Assembly (NCBI GenBank): GCA_012184525.1
Contig: WOFQ01000053.1
Location: 186,001 to 250,000, forward strand
Length of the DNA: 64,000 bases
Reading direction: 5' to 3'
Source: Xenoacremonium recifei
Taxonomy: Eukaryota > Ascomycota > Sordariomycetes > Hypocreales > Nectriaceae
Position 1 is the stretch's first letter. Every line of letters starts with the position of its first letter. Below are positions 11,794-22,001 of the stretch, in pieces. The translations under genes were made by a program, and so were the position numbers. The notes under the pieces were generated by a model that saw only the letters and a program-made list of their open reading frames with translations, had not been told where the DNA came from and did no database searches.

Positions 11794-11883
11794 CATCCCA
11801 CGATGATAACTCGACTCCAAGTTGCCAAAGGTACCCTCCGCCTTTCTCCACAAGAACACAGCTCTTTCCGCGTGGCACGGAGT

Positions 11884-12067
11884 GTGGGGAGTTGAGGCAT
11901 GGTTCTCCAGATCCTGTGATGCGTGATATTCAGGAGTGCTCGGAAGAAGTCGAGGGTTGACGATCTGCGGGGAAGAGAAACGGCTTCGTCACCCCACGCC
12001 AGGAACCGCCGAAGTTCGAGAAACGGGCGACCGAGGGTTGACCGCGGAGTATCTAGAGATCGCGGGG
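11884..12067. promoter_or_regulatory. cluster of CreA-type SYGGRG motifs
   Basis: GTGGGG at 11884-11889, GCGGGG at 11967-11972 and GCGGGG at 12062-12067 match the carbon-catabolite repressor consensus. They lie 190-370 bases upstream of a secreted, possibly carbohydrate-active gene. The motif is short and common, so this is suggestive only. Confidence 0.25.
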
Positions 12068-13383
12068 AAGTTCATGGGGCAAGGCGATTGGCGGCCCAAG
12101 ACGAAGGCGTCATGGCAGGTTCGGTAACTCGGGTCTGGGGTCAGCAGAGCTAGGGAATTCTAAGGCTCTTTTGCGACCAAGGAAGACTTAGCGGAACCCC
12201 CGACTTCGGGTCTCATGACGGCGGTTGTTCCGTCTCGGAGTCAATTCCGCCAGCCATGAAAGAGCGGTCGACCAGGAGACTCCGTGGCTCATACTACCGG
12301 TCCGGATGCTCCTGATCTAGGTAACTTGGGTATGAGAAATGAGGTGGATGTCCAGTTGAGACCGAGAGGGATATAAAGAACAGCCGCGTTGCTACAGGGC
12401 AAAGAATGACACCACAATGAAGGCTCGAATTGTTACAAGTCAGCCAGAGAAAGTGAAACCGGGGTATGTGGCTCTTGAGCATTCAAATCCTAGACCATTT
12501 CCATTAATATAAATGGAATGCTGTAAACGCTGTTTTTCGCTGTTTGTTACCACGGGGTCTGATTGCAGGGGCAAAGCCTTGACCATCCAGCGGGTTTGCG
12601 TTCATGGGAGGACTTCAAACAGGCATTCATCACAACACATAATAATATGGCATATGATAGATCATGCTGACGAGCGAGAATCATAAAAAGATGATGGCTA
12701 GCTTTTTTATATGTTGGAGAAGTAGAAATATAGAGTTACCGAGGCATAGACCTAGATGTCTGGATAAGGTTCGGAAAAACGTTGTGTCTCACCCGTGATT
12801 CAGCCACCGCCCCGATCTCGAAACTGGAAGTTGGGCTGCGATTAATGCGTTGGCCCGTGCGCATCCCGCCGCCATCCAGCCTCAAGAGCTGACTGTTGAT
12901 GAAACGGTGATTTCGATCCTTCCAGCATTCCTCGGCCTGCATCGAGTCAAACCGAATCACTTCCCGCGCGCTCGCTACACGCAGGCCCCTTCCCGATGGG
13001 AGATTCGATGAGGCATCTCTGACCGTGCCAGAGCAGCATTGGGGAGGGGGCTCCAATTGCTTCAGGTTCAGTGGGAGGTCGCGCGGCGCTGAAGCACTCT
13101 CGAGTGTATCACGAGAAGACGTCTCTTGCGACCTGCGCTGCATTTGCTCAATCCCTTATGCGCTCTCAAATCATTTCTCTTTGACTGTTGCTTCGTTATT
13201 CATTTGGCTATTCATAATACCGACCGCAGCTCATGATTGAGGGATCGCCGACTCACTTCTCACCCCGCATTCATTTCGTCTCAGTATTCACACTTCACTT
13301 ATAGCACTTCGCTTTATCACTAATCCGCCTGTTGCTTCTATCTGGACCAACCATCGTTTGCCCGGGGATCCCTGGCAGCGGAA

Positions 13384-15581
13384 ATGCCCGACTCGGCGCC
13401 TGGCTATGCAGGCCGGCCTGAGGAAGCCCAGTGCTACAACTGTGGTGCCTCGGGACACTGGGCTGTTGCTTGTCCCGAGCCCACGCGAGCGACCCCAGCG
13501 TGAGTGCTTCTGTCTTGCTTGTCTTTCTCTCAAGTCTTGTCCCTTCATCGTACCGACCTCATGGCTAACCCTACGAACCGCAGCGGCCTAGCAGCTTGGA
13601 GGAACGCTTCTGCTTTGGCACAGGGAGCCGGCAGAGACGCCTCCGTCGCTACTCCAACGCCCAGCCGGGGACCAATCATCACGAAATATGGACCAGCTCC
13701 TCCAACAGCGGCTACGGCCGCCGGATATGCCCCTCCCTACGGCGGCGTACCTCCCGGCACTTATCCAGGAGCAAGCACAGCTTCCTATGCGCAGCCTCAA
13801 TATCCCTATTCATCAGCGCCGCCTAGCTATCCTCCTGCTTATCCAGCATCAGGTTACTCGCCTGCGACACCATATCAACATGCTTACAACAACCCCCAGC
13901 TTCCTCCGCCTCCTCCATCTCATCCTCCCTCTCCTCCGTCCTTTCCTCCTCCTCCGCCGCCGCCTGGCCCTCCCATTCACTACGGAGCCTCATACTCCCA
14001 GCCTCCTCCGTTCCCAAACTCCCCCTATCCTCCACCTTATGCCTCTCAACCACAATATCCCCCACATCCGCCTCCATCATACCCATACGGCTCACCACCA
14101 CAACCGTATCCTCCACCGCCACCCTCTACCAATATCCCCCCGCACTATGGACCTCCGGCAGGTGTGAGATACGGTCCAACAATAGTTCCGCCCCCAAGAC
14201 CTTCTCCAGCACCTGTTCCAGGTCCGAGGCCTCCTCCATCTCCGTCAAGTACACTGCTACGGGGGGCAGCTCCTCCTATGTCACTCCCCCCCAAACCACC
14301 GCAAAGTCGTCATATAAATTTAGAACCTCATCGGGATCGTCGAGACCGTCGAGACCAACGACCCCTTCGAGATAATCGAGACAACCGAGACAATCGAGAC
14401 AATCGGGATCATCGGGACCATCGACAAAAACGAAAACATGACCGTCATCATCGGAATCGCGATAATCGGCCCAAAAAGCCGTCTCCTCATCGCCGAGCTA
14501 CCGATCCTAAGACACATGAGGACCAACCTCACTCTGCTGCTACAATAGCTAAGGGTTCCCCGCCGTCATCTTCTGCGCTCCCCAAAGAAACAAAGGATCC
14601 AGAACCTACTGCAACAACGGCGTCTGAGGAGAAACCAACTTCCCCAGAAAACAAAGGAACGCCAGCACGCGAGAATGCTCTTCAGGATGATAAGAGTCAA
14701 AACAATGATGCAGAGCGTCAAGAGAAGCCTGGTTCAGAGTTTGAGCTGGCAGAGAGAGCTGTTTCCATCGATCCGGAGGACGCACATGCGGCAGAAGAAG
14801 AGATCGCAAAGCTTCTGCCACCAACATATACCGATGACATGTTTTTACCCAAAAATTGGGATGCATCTTGCATCGAGTCCGACGTCGTCAGAACGGATAA
14901 CCTGGCGGAGCTCATAAAGCCGGCTCACGAGACCGATCACTGGCCAGACGTCGAGCTTGATCCTACGCCCACAAATGATGGTCAACCACCCTCAGGTGAA
15001 CCCTTACCCTCATCTCTCCCAAGTGCTCCTGCCAAGTCATCCCCCGAATCCCCAGAGGTTCGAGATGTAAAACCCTTTCGTCGAAAGATCGACGGCAGCG
15101 GAAGTGAGAAGTCGGATGAACTGCCTCGCAAGCGGCGGAGATCTAGCAGCAGCACAGTCCGCGATCGAAGAAGCTCCAGAGACCGCAGAAGTTCCTGGGA
15201 TCGAGGAAGCGAGAGACTCAAGGATTTACCTCCCCAGATTGCCAGATCAGATGCAAGAGGGGATGGTGACGAAGATATTCGTTCCTCTACTCGCAGAGGG
15301 TCTCTTGCTAGAAGGCGAAGTTCATCGGCGTCTCTCAAGTCACGAAAATCATCTATCGTATCGAATGCCTCTTCAGGACTAGATTCCCTTGAGGCTGAAC
15401 TTCTAGGACGGGACATCAGAACCAAATCCCCGGAAGAAACGACTAAGCGTCAGCCTGCTAAGAGCGAAGGCAGTACCAAACCAAAGCGTCGCCGAACCAA
15501 TCTTGACTCAGCTTATAGGTAATGTTCACATTCACATCCTTTGTACAGTGATCTAACCGCGTTTATAGTCGTCGCTGGTGA
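13384..15581 (+). CDS. CCHC zinc-knuckle, proline- and RS/RD-rich protein
   Basis: Exons are 13384-13499, 13584-15518 and 15569-15581 (687 aa). One zinc knuckle (Cys17, Cys20, His25, Cys30) opens the protein and suggests RNA binding. It is followed by a long Pro/Tyr/Ser-rich region (about 60-290), a basic Arg-Asp repeat (about 295-345), acidic and low-complexity stretches, and RS-type dipeptides (RDRRSSRDRRSSWDRGS, RRGSLARRRSSSAS). I add a last 13-base exon because a GTAATG donor after TCAGCTTATAG, a CTAAC branch and a TTATAG acceptor give the end SAYSRRW; without splicing the frame ends one residue after TAT. Probable nuclear RNA-processing protein; the specific function is unknown. Confidence 0.82.
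14368..14421 (+). repeat. 9-bp tandem repeat coding for Arg-Asp-Asn/His
   Basis: Six near-perfect 9-base units of the form CGRGAYMAY encode the RDN/RDH tripeptides of the zinc-knuckle protein. It is an in-frame minisatellite, likely variable in length between strains. Confidence 0.8.
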
Positions 15582-16324
15582 CAAATTTCAGCCTGGTCTT
15601 TCGTCCAGGAAGTACCCTTTACTAGCCGGCTCGTTTCGTTTCGTTTTCTTCTTCGTCACCTTGTACTTGTTTCGATTACACCCCAAGCTCGGCTCTCTGT
15701 CTTGCAGAATACTGCACGACAATGGGCTTTATGGGCCATACATCTTTCGATTTATTCTCATCTCTTGTTTTATCGGTCACAGCTTGGGGACTTGTACCAG
15801 GGCCGGCGCTCGGCTCTTGTTGAAAAATCTTCACGACCATCACGACGAAAAATCATGAAGAATTCATCCTCCATAGCATTCACGAGGTATGCGTGAATAT
15901 ATTCTTAGTTTTGTCAATTCTCATGGCCTTCTGGGACTTTACTGTCCGCTTTTCGATGGCCCTACTTCCTTGAAAGCCGTTCGAAACATGCCTTCCTTCC
16001 TATAGACGTCCCCCAATATCCGTAAGGGCGTTGATATTCGTGCACGAGATTCGCCTTTACCCATTTCCCTCAATAGCATGTGTCCCTAAATCTGCCCCCG
16101 AGAGCCATGATGCCCCTATACGCATGACGCTTGCACTGTAACCTTGGGAAAGTTCTCAAATTTCGTAGTGCATCAAATATGGGTCATGCGAATCTCTAAT
16201 TCACACCGATCTATCACTCCGTCGACCAGACTGACATCCTAAACTTAATCCATCCTAACAACTTCACGCTCCTATCCTCACTATCTTTAATCCCCCAAAC
16301 AAGAATGAATGGTCCTCATCGCCT
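15582..16324. other. convergent 3' regions
   Basis: Lies between the ends of the zinc-knuckle gene (+) and the Egh16-like gene (-). T-rich, no coding content supported. Confidence 0.5.
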
Positions 16325-17328
16325 CTAGTAATGGCGGTTGATCTCCATGCGCTTCTTCAAACGGTAGGCAATGGCTCGCTTCCGTCCAGCGGCGGTCTGA
16401 GTGAACGCTGCAGAACCACCGAAGGGCCCAGCGAGCGCGGCGTTCTTGACTCGGACGACGCAGACGTTCTTAACACCAGCGGAAGTGCCCTCACACGTCA
16501 TACCAGCTGGCATCTGAACCTTGAGGGGAAAGTCGGTGTTGGTTGCCAAGGACAGGCCTCCAATTCCGGACCCTGGGACGTCTTGAGTCACTTCCGCAGT
16601 CTGGAAAGCATTGGTGTCAGTGCCCCCGGAAGTGCTGTCGATATCTGCCGTGACAGGGCCAGCCCCGTCTTGGTTGATCTTCGAAAGTCAGTCAAGTCGG
16701 GCAGAATGTTTCGCAGTGTGAACTTACCTGACGGTATACCAGGGTAACTTCGCCATCGTCAGAAGCCGTTGGGAGACCAGAGACAGCACCCTTACCAGCA
16801 GCGGCGGCAACACTGGTCTCTTGGGGCGATTCTGTCTTGGTGCCGTCATCCTCATCATCATTACCGCCTCCGAGGAGTCCGCTGAGGAGACCTCGCTTGC
16901 CACTGGAACGGCGTCGAGCTCCGTCAAGCCCAGAGAGAAAGTTGTCATTTCCATCGGTACTGGAAGCGTCCGTGCTGGTAGCAGCAGCAGCGCTGGTGTT
17001 CCCCATGAAGATGGAGATCATGTTCGCTGCCTCAACGGGTCCACTGCCTTCGGTCCTGCCAAGGGCACTGGCTCTGTCTGTCCCGAGCTCGTTGTCACGG
17101 ATGATAGAGGTATCTGCCTCGGAACCGCAACTGGGGCTGGAACAGTCGCGGGGAGTGCCATCAGCGACTAAGCATATATTAGCTGCAAATCATGGTAAGT
17201 CAACTTGTTACGGGACACTTACCACTTAGACCCGGCATAGAGACACCGTTGGCCCCCGTGACCGCGAGGACTAAGCCATGCGCAGCCGCGCTGGCGATGA
17301 GAGTAGCAGAGACGAGAGCGTAACGCAT
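16325..17328 (-). CDS. Egh16/MAS-like secreted protein
   Basis: Exons are 17328-17223, 17167-16728 and 16678-16325 (299 aa). Signal peptide at residues 1-16 (MRYALVSATLIASAAA), so the mature protein would begin with His17-Gly. Family blocks follow: GANGVSMPGL, VADGTPRDCSS, and near the C-terminus CVVRVKNAALAGPFGGSAAF. This is the Egh16-like family (gEgh16, MAS1/MAS3, Gas1/2), known for expression in infection structures of plant- and insect-associated fungi. The middle (about 105-140) holds a low-complexity insert with a dibasic KR before GLLSGLLGGG and an acidic run, possibly a Kex2 site. The biochemical activity of the family is not established. A TATA-like box lies about 195 bases upstream. 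Confidence 0.9.
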
Positions 17329-18749
17329 ATTGAACAAGGGCACGTTGAAAGTAGGTAACTGAAGAAGAACAAGCAAATGATTTGTACGTGAAGCGAAGAG
17401 TAAGTCAAATGCAAACAAGCCACCAGGGCTGGGTCTTTGAGAGCGCTGGGCTTTCGAGGAGAAGAGAAAAGTCGAGTGGTTGATAGTAGAGTTACTGTCA
17501 AAAAGCTTGTGGCTTCCAGCAGCTTAAATACACGAATTGAAGTTATCTACAACGTCTTTCGGATCCCCGACCTTCCGGATCAATCACCACTTGGCCTGAC
17601 TCCAGTGGGAGGCTGAGCGATCATGGTGAAGCAGTGCTCGCGAAAGAAGCTCTTCACGGCGAATTGAAACAGCAACAGACGAGAGAAGAAGGTATTAATT
17701 GCGAGCGAGCGTCAAAACACCCATATTCCAAATTGAACCGCGAGTTGCGATTGGGCGCCACAGCGTTTGATCGCCATCTGGGGCTGAGGATCTGTGAATT
17801 ATTTCGTTCTGGTGTTTGTTTCGAGTGCAGGTGAGGTTTCATGGGGTTTGGAAACTGGCAGGATGGTCTGGGAAGGTAACGAAGAACTCGCTGAAACGAC
17901 CTTCTGAACCGAGTCTCGGGTAGGAGATTGACGTCTTGGGTGTATCGGGGAGAAGGACACGGGAGGTCGGCTGGAGAGGAATGGACTTTTATATCATATG
18001 TCTCGAAATTCGCGTTTGGACTAATCTGCAAGGCACAACAGTTACTTTCCCACATCTTGTCAGCCTCCGGTTCAAATGCCTATGTCAGACTGTATTTGCC
18101 AGCGCTTTGGGACCTTTGAGGTGAGACTCGCGAAGGAGGTGTGGAGTTTGGAGTGTCTCGGCCGAGTTTCTGGCGGTGGAGGGCGGCACAGCCAGCTGCA
18201 GGGCTAGGGGCTGGCTGATCTCCAGCAGGGGGCTCCCCTGAAACAAGATTCGGCAGGATCTGACCGAGGAGAAGCACTGGGGAGGCGCAGGGTCTCAAAG
18301 GCCAAATGCCGATGTCGATCTGAAGGCGACAAGTTGTTGGCGGCTGCAAGAGTTCAACCACAGCTCCAGACTATCGTCGCGGCGGATATGGCCATCTACA
18401 CTTTCTGCTCTAGACGAGATACTGGAGCAAAAATTGTTCTCAAAGCAAACAAATAAATCACTATATTCACTAATCACTAATCAAAATCAATCATCGCTAC
18501 ATGAAATTCAGTTATATGTGCTTTTGTGGTGTCTGTGGTCAACAAGCGGGCAGGTCCGGAGAGCGTGTGCTTTGGCCTGCTCCTTCCCTCCAAAGGTCTG
18601 CTTTGGGCTTCCGAAAAAAGGCTTCTATCACAATTTCTTACGCTTTTTCTTTTCTGTTCTTTCACTCTTCATCGTCTTTTCCTCATCCGCCGTCTCAGCA
18701 CGTCTTCCTCCCTGATCAAGGAAATTAAAAATTAGGAAAATAAAGGAGT
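17329..18749. other. intergenic: Egh16-like promoter and regulator 3' region
   Basis: Contains the Egh16-like upstream region including a TATA-like box. The distal part belongs to the 3' side of the Zn2Cys6 gene. Open frames present are short and unrecognised. Confidence 0.45.
17523..17530 (-). promoter_or_regulatory. TATA-like box of the Egh16-like gene
   Basis: TATTTAAG on the minus strand, about 195 bases before the ATG, so the transcript would carry a leader of moderate length. Confidence 0.4.
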
Positions 18750-20639
18750 TTAAACAATCAGGTTTTCGAATCCGAGCCCTCGCAGGTCTCGCAGCCAGTT
18801 GACTTCGTTCTTACCCGAGCCCTCGACCTGGCCTACGTTGAGCTGGCTGTCCTGGAGCGCCCAGGTAGCCTTGAGCATCTCGATGGCGGTGAAGAGGTAT
18901 CCCCAGGGACAAATGTCCCAGATGGCCAGCAGCCGCTTGAGCGACCACGTGCGCTTGTCGGGATCCCGCGTCTCTGCGCCAGCGATGAAGGTCGGCCACG
19001 AAGTAGCCTTGAAGTACGGGTCCTCCTCACCGATGAAGGTCAGGTGGTTGAGAATGTCTGCCACGAGGGAATCAGTGTCAACTGGTCTTACGGCACGGAT
19101 GAGGGGCAACGCTTGAAGGATGTAGAGGCAGGCGGCCGAGCGGTGCGCCGACGCCAGGTGAATGCGACTCTCGAGGTCGGTGATGTTGCGGTGCCGGCGC
19201 AGGTGGGCAGCCCAGGCGGGGATGTCGAAGGACAGGGCCCGGTCGATGAGAACGAAGGCCTCGTCGGCTTCATGCAGTGACGAGTCGGTCCACGGGGTCT
19301 CATGTGACAGCTGGGACGCCAGCAGGATGATCTGGAGGATCTCGGGCGGGCACGAGAGGAAGCTCGTGACCTCGACACGCTTCATGACTGGCAAGAACTC
19401 GAAGGCGTGGCGGGCGATTCGGGCTGCAAGGCCGCCCGAGGCCAGCGTCGAGCCCAGGATGTGATAACTAGTGGCGGAGGCATCGTCAGCTGCGCCAGGT
19501 TCTATGTTCCATTGCAGGCTCGCACCGCCAGCAACATCGGGTTAGACAATGCCAACACCGGCAGCAGCAGTGCTGTAGCAGCGGCAGCGGCAGCGGGAGC
19601 AACACTTACATGAAGCAGTCGGAGATGACCCGGTCCCTGAGCATTCGACTGGACGCGCCAATAGCACTCTCGGGGCTCAGCAGCGCCATGATGCTGGATG
19701 CGCCCTCCAGATGGGCCTTCCAGCTCTGGCCGTCGGACTTGTCGAGGTCGATGAGGTCGAACTTGATGAAGAAGTGCATGGCCGCGAGCGCCACTTCGCT
19801 CCCCGCGGGATCCAGCGTGTCGAGCACTTCCCGCAGGTGGCTCATGGCCTTTTGCTTAGCTGTCAACGCATCTATAATAGCTTGCCGGGTCACGAGGTTC
19901 CTCGAGCGGAGCGACGTCAGATAGCCGCCCGGATCAGTGAGGCCCGGCGGGATGGTGTGGAGGGGGCGGAAGATGTTGGCCCAGTGGATGGCCGACGTCG
20001 CGACCAGGATCTGGAGCAGCAGCGGGTGCTTCCTGGTCAGTGGCAGCAGCTCGCGGAACGGGTTGCCCTCAGGCGTGTCTCGCACCACAAGGTCCTTGCA
20101 GACTCGATCGGCAACTGGTGGACATGCATTAGTGTCTTTCAACGGCCAGCCCCCCCTGTCGCCCTGCAGGCTGGAGCCGGGAGGCAGAGACAAGAGGCAG
20201 ATGTATAAGCCAAGGAGATAGGGACGGACGAACAGTGAGCGAGGTAGTATCTCGAGTTGTGGTCGAGGTCCTGGAAGAGGGGGTCGGTCAGGGTTCCCAG
20301 CGATGCCGAAGCTGCTGTCCCGGGAGTCGGCCAGGCCTCGCCGCCGGGGCTGATGCTCCCCCGCGCCGCTATCAACGCATCAGTGGCAGACGACGAGGCG
20401 GACGACGTGATAAAGGGAGGCGGCAGCGGCTGGTACGTCCCGTCCTCGGCGACTCTGCGGACGGGCGCGGGGTTCACGTTGCCGTTGTTGTCAATCCCCT
20501 GTGTCCAGACAAAGACCTTGCCATACCCGAGGCAGTCCTGCCCCGAGACCGCACATTTGTGGCACGTTGGCCACGAGCGGTCGCAGCGCAGGCGTCGTCG
20601 ACGGCAGTTGTGGCACGACTTGGAGTTGCTCGGCGGCAT
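18750..20639 (-). CDS. Zn2Cys6 transcription factor (Fungal_trans_2 / acr-2 type)
   Basis: Exons are 20639-20234, 20114-19610 and 19467-18750 (542 aa). The binuclear zinc cluster is complete at residues 9-36 (C-x2-C-x6-C-x6-C-x2-C-x6-C; CHNCRRRRLRCD), followed by CLGYGKVFVW, typical of regulators related to Neurospora acr-2. The rest matches the Fungal_trans_2 pattern (YYLAHFADRVCKDLVVRD, NPFRELLPLT, LLLQILVATSAIHW). The first donor is a weak GTTCGT, but splicing there restores the conserved YYLAHFADRVC block. It is divergent from an MFS exporter with a shared 1.36-kb promoter, which suggests that it regulates that gene. Target and inducer are unknown. Confidence 0.9.
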
Positions 20640-22001
20640 ACGCCAGGCTCTGTCTGCGGGCTGGGGCCGGCCTGACGGGAGAGAAGAGTTGTGTTGTTCC
20701 TGGAATGCCGCGAGGCGAGGGGCAGGTCCGTCCAGGTAACGAGCGGGAGGCTACACGCCAGACATTGCGGTTGACTTGCTTGAGTGGGAGAAGTTTGGCA
20801 GCCAGCCAGCAGAGACAGACACCAGGGAGGTCAATGGTGGGATCCATGGCCGACTCGACTCGAGCTGCTGGATATGTAATAACTGCCTTGCCCAGAGCCG
20901 CAAACCCGGCTATGCCCGACGCCAGCGACGCCCGAAACGGAAAGCGAACGACACATCGTGCAGCCGATGCGCGGCGGGACAAACAGCGTTGCTTGCTGGA
21001 CCTGGACCTGCATCCGCCAGGGACACTATGGTCCGTCTAGGCGGCGCTAGAAGCCTTCGCAAACATGACGAGCCCGCACCGGATGGATGACGGAGTGCAT
21101 CGGGCAGCAAGCTAGACGGCTAGACTGGCTCTGCCGGCACCGACGAGTTCTCGAATCATCAGGGGCCTCCCCGCCAGCAGCAAAAGCTTGTCATGTCGCG
21201 GATCTCGCATGTGTCCAGCCAGAGGGGGCACGCAGGCCCAAAGAGGCAATCAGCTGTCATTCCCTGCAGAAGAGCTCCTGGAGCTCCGGCTGGTATGCAA
21301 CCCAGCCGTCTCTGCCCAAAGGGGCGGAGGCCATTTTGTCATCTCAGAGCTCGGTTGGCTAGTGTTTTATCTCCTCTTCTCTCCACACCAAGCCAGGCCG
21401 AGAAGTTAGCAGGGTGCAAATCTCACGATGCGTCTCGTTAGCTATTCTTCGGCTTACGGAGCACGGCTTCACGCCTCGCGCCTCCGCCCGTTATCATAAC
21501 CCATGCCTTTCTGTGACTACAACTCATGCTCTAGTCACCATAGCGGAAGCAGCATTTACGTGAAATCTGCTAGAAATGGAAATCGAACAACATCGAGTGC
21601 GTTTACACCGCCGGACCCGATGTCTTCGACTCTTCGCCTAGCATCATGATGACCGTTATCCGTTACGAGGGAGGGGAGAAGCCCAAGAAGTGGCTGGAGT
21701 CCCATTTTCTCTGCAGAAATGACCAAACTCGACGACGCATCGGTCGACTATAAAAGCAATGGCCAACGATGGCAGGAAACCAGAGACATGGAGAAGACAT
21801 CATCAGAGCTTCGCAGCACCATCATTTGGCAGGTTCTGAAGCTTGGAATTCTTGTGATCCTCAAAAAGCCATCATACTTGACGTTCTGTGCGGTTCAACG
21901 TGGTTTCGGAGACGATCCATTCCACAGCCTCCCTCGTTGACCTCTGCATCTTTCGTCATTATCCGAGCATCCGCGCTGAGATCCAGGGGAACTCTTCATA
22001 T
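20640..22001. promoter_or_regulatory. shared divergent promoter of regulator and MFS exporter
   Basis: 1.36 kb between two divergent start codons. It contains a CGG triple repeat (listed separately) and an inverted CGG-N7-CCG at 20657-20669, just upstream of the regulator's ATG. Open frames here overlap on both strands and show no family features. The MFS side may contain a transcribed leader. Confidence 0.55.
21450..21466 (+). promoter_or_regulatory. CGG-N4-CGG-N4-CGG direct repeat, candidate zinc-cluster binding site
   Basis: Three CGG triplets start at 21450, 21457 and 21464 with equal 4-base spacers. Zn2Cys6 proteins bind CGG half-sites with defined spacing. The position, between the regulator and the exporter, makes this a plausible operator. 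Confidence 0.4.

Larger units (their letters stand above)
11696..13383. other. divergent intergenic region (BNR gene / zinc-knuckle gene)
   Basis: It carries both promoters. Features I can name are the TATA-like box and SYGGRG motifs listed separately. The open frame at about 12736-13143 (-) has no recognisable content and is treated as chance. Confidence 0.45.

Noticed and set aside
12736..13143. 135-codon minus-strand frame upstream of the zinc-knuckle gene
   Set aside because: No domain, no splice context; probably promoter DNA.
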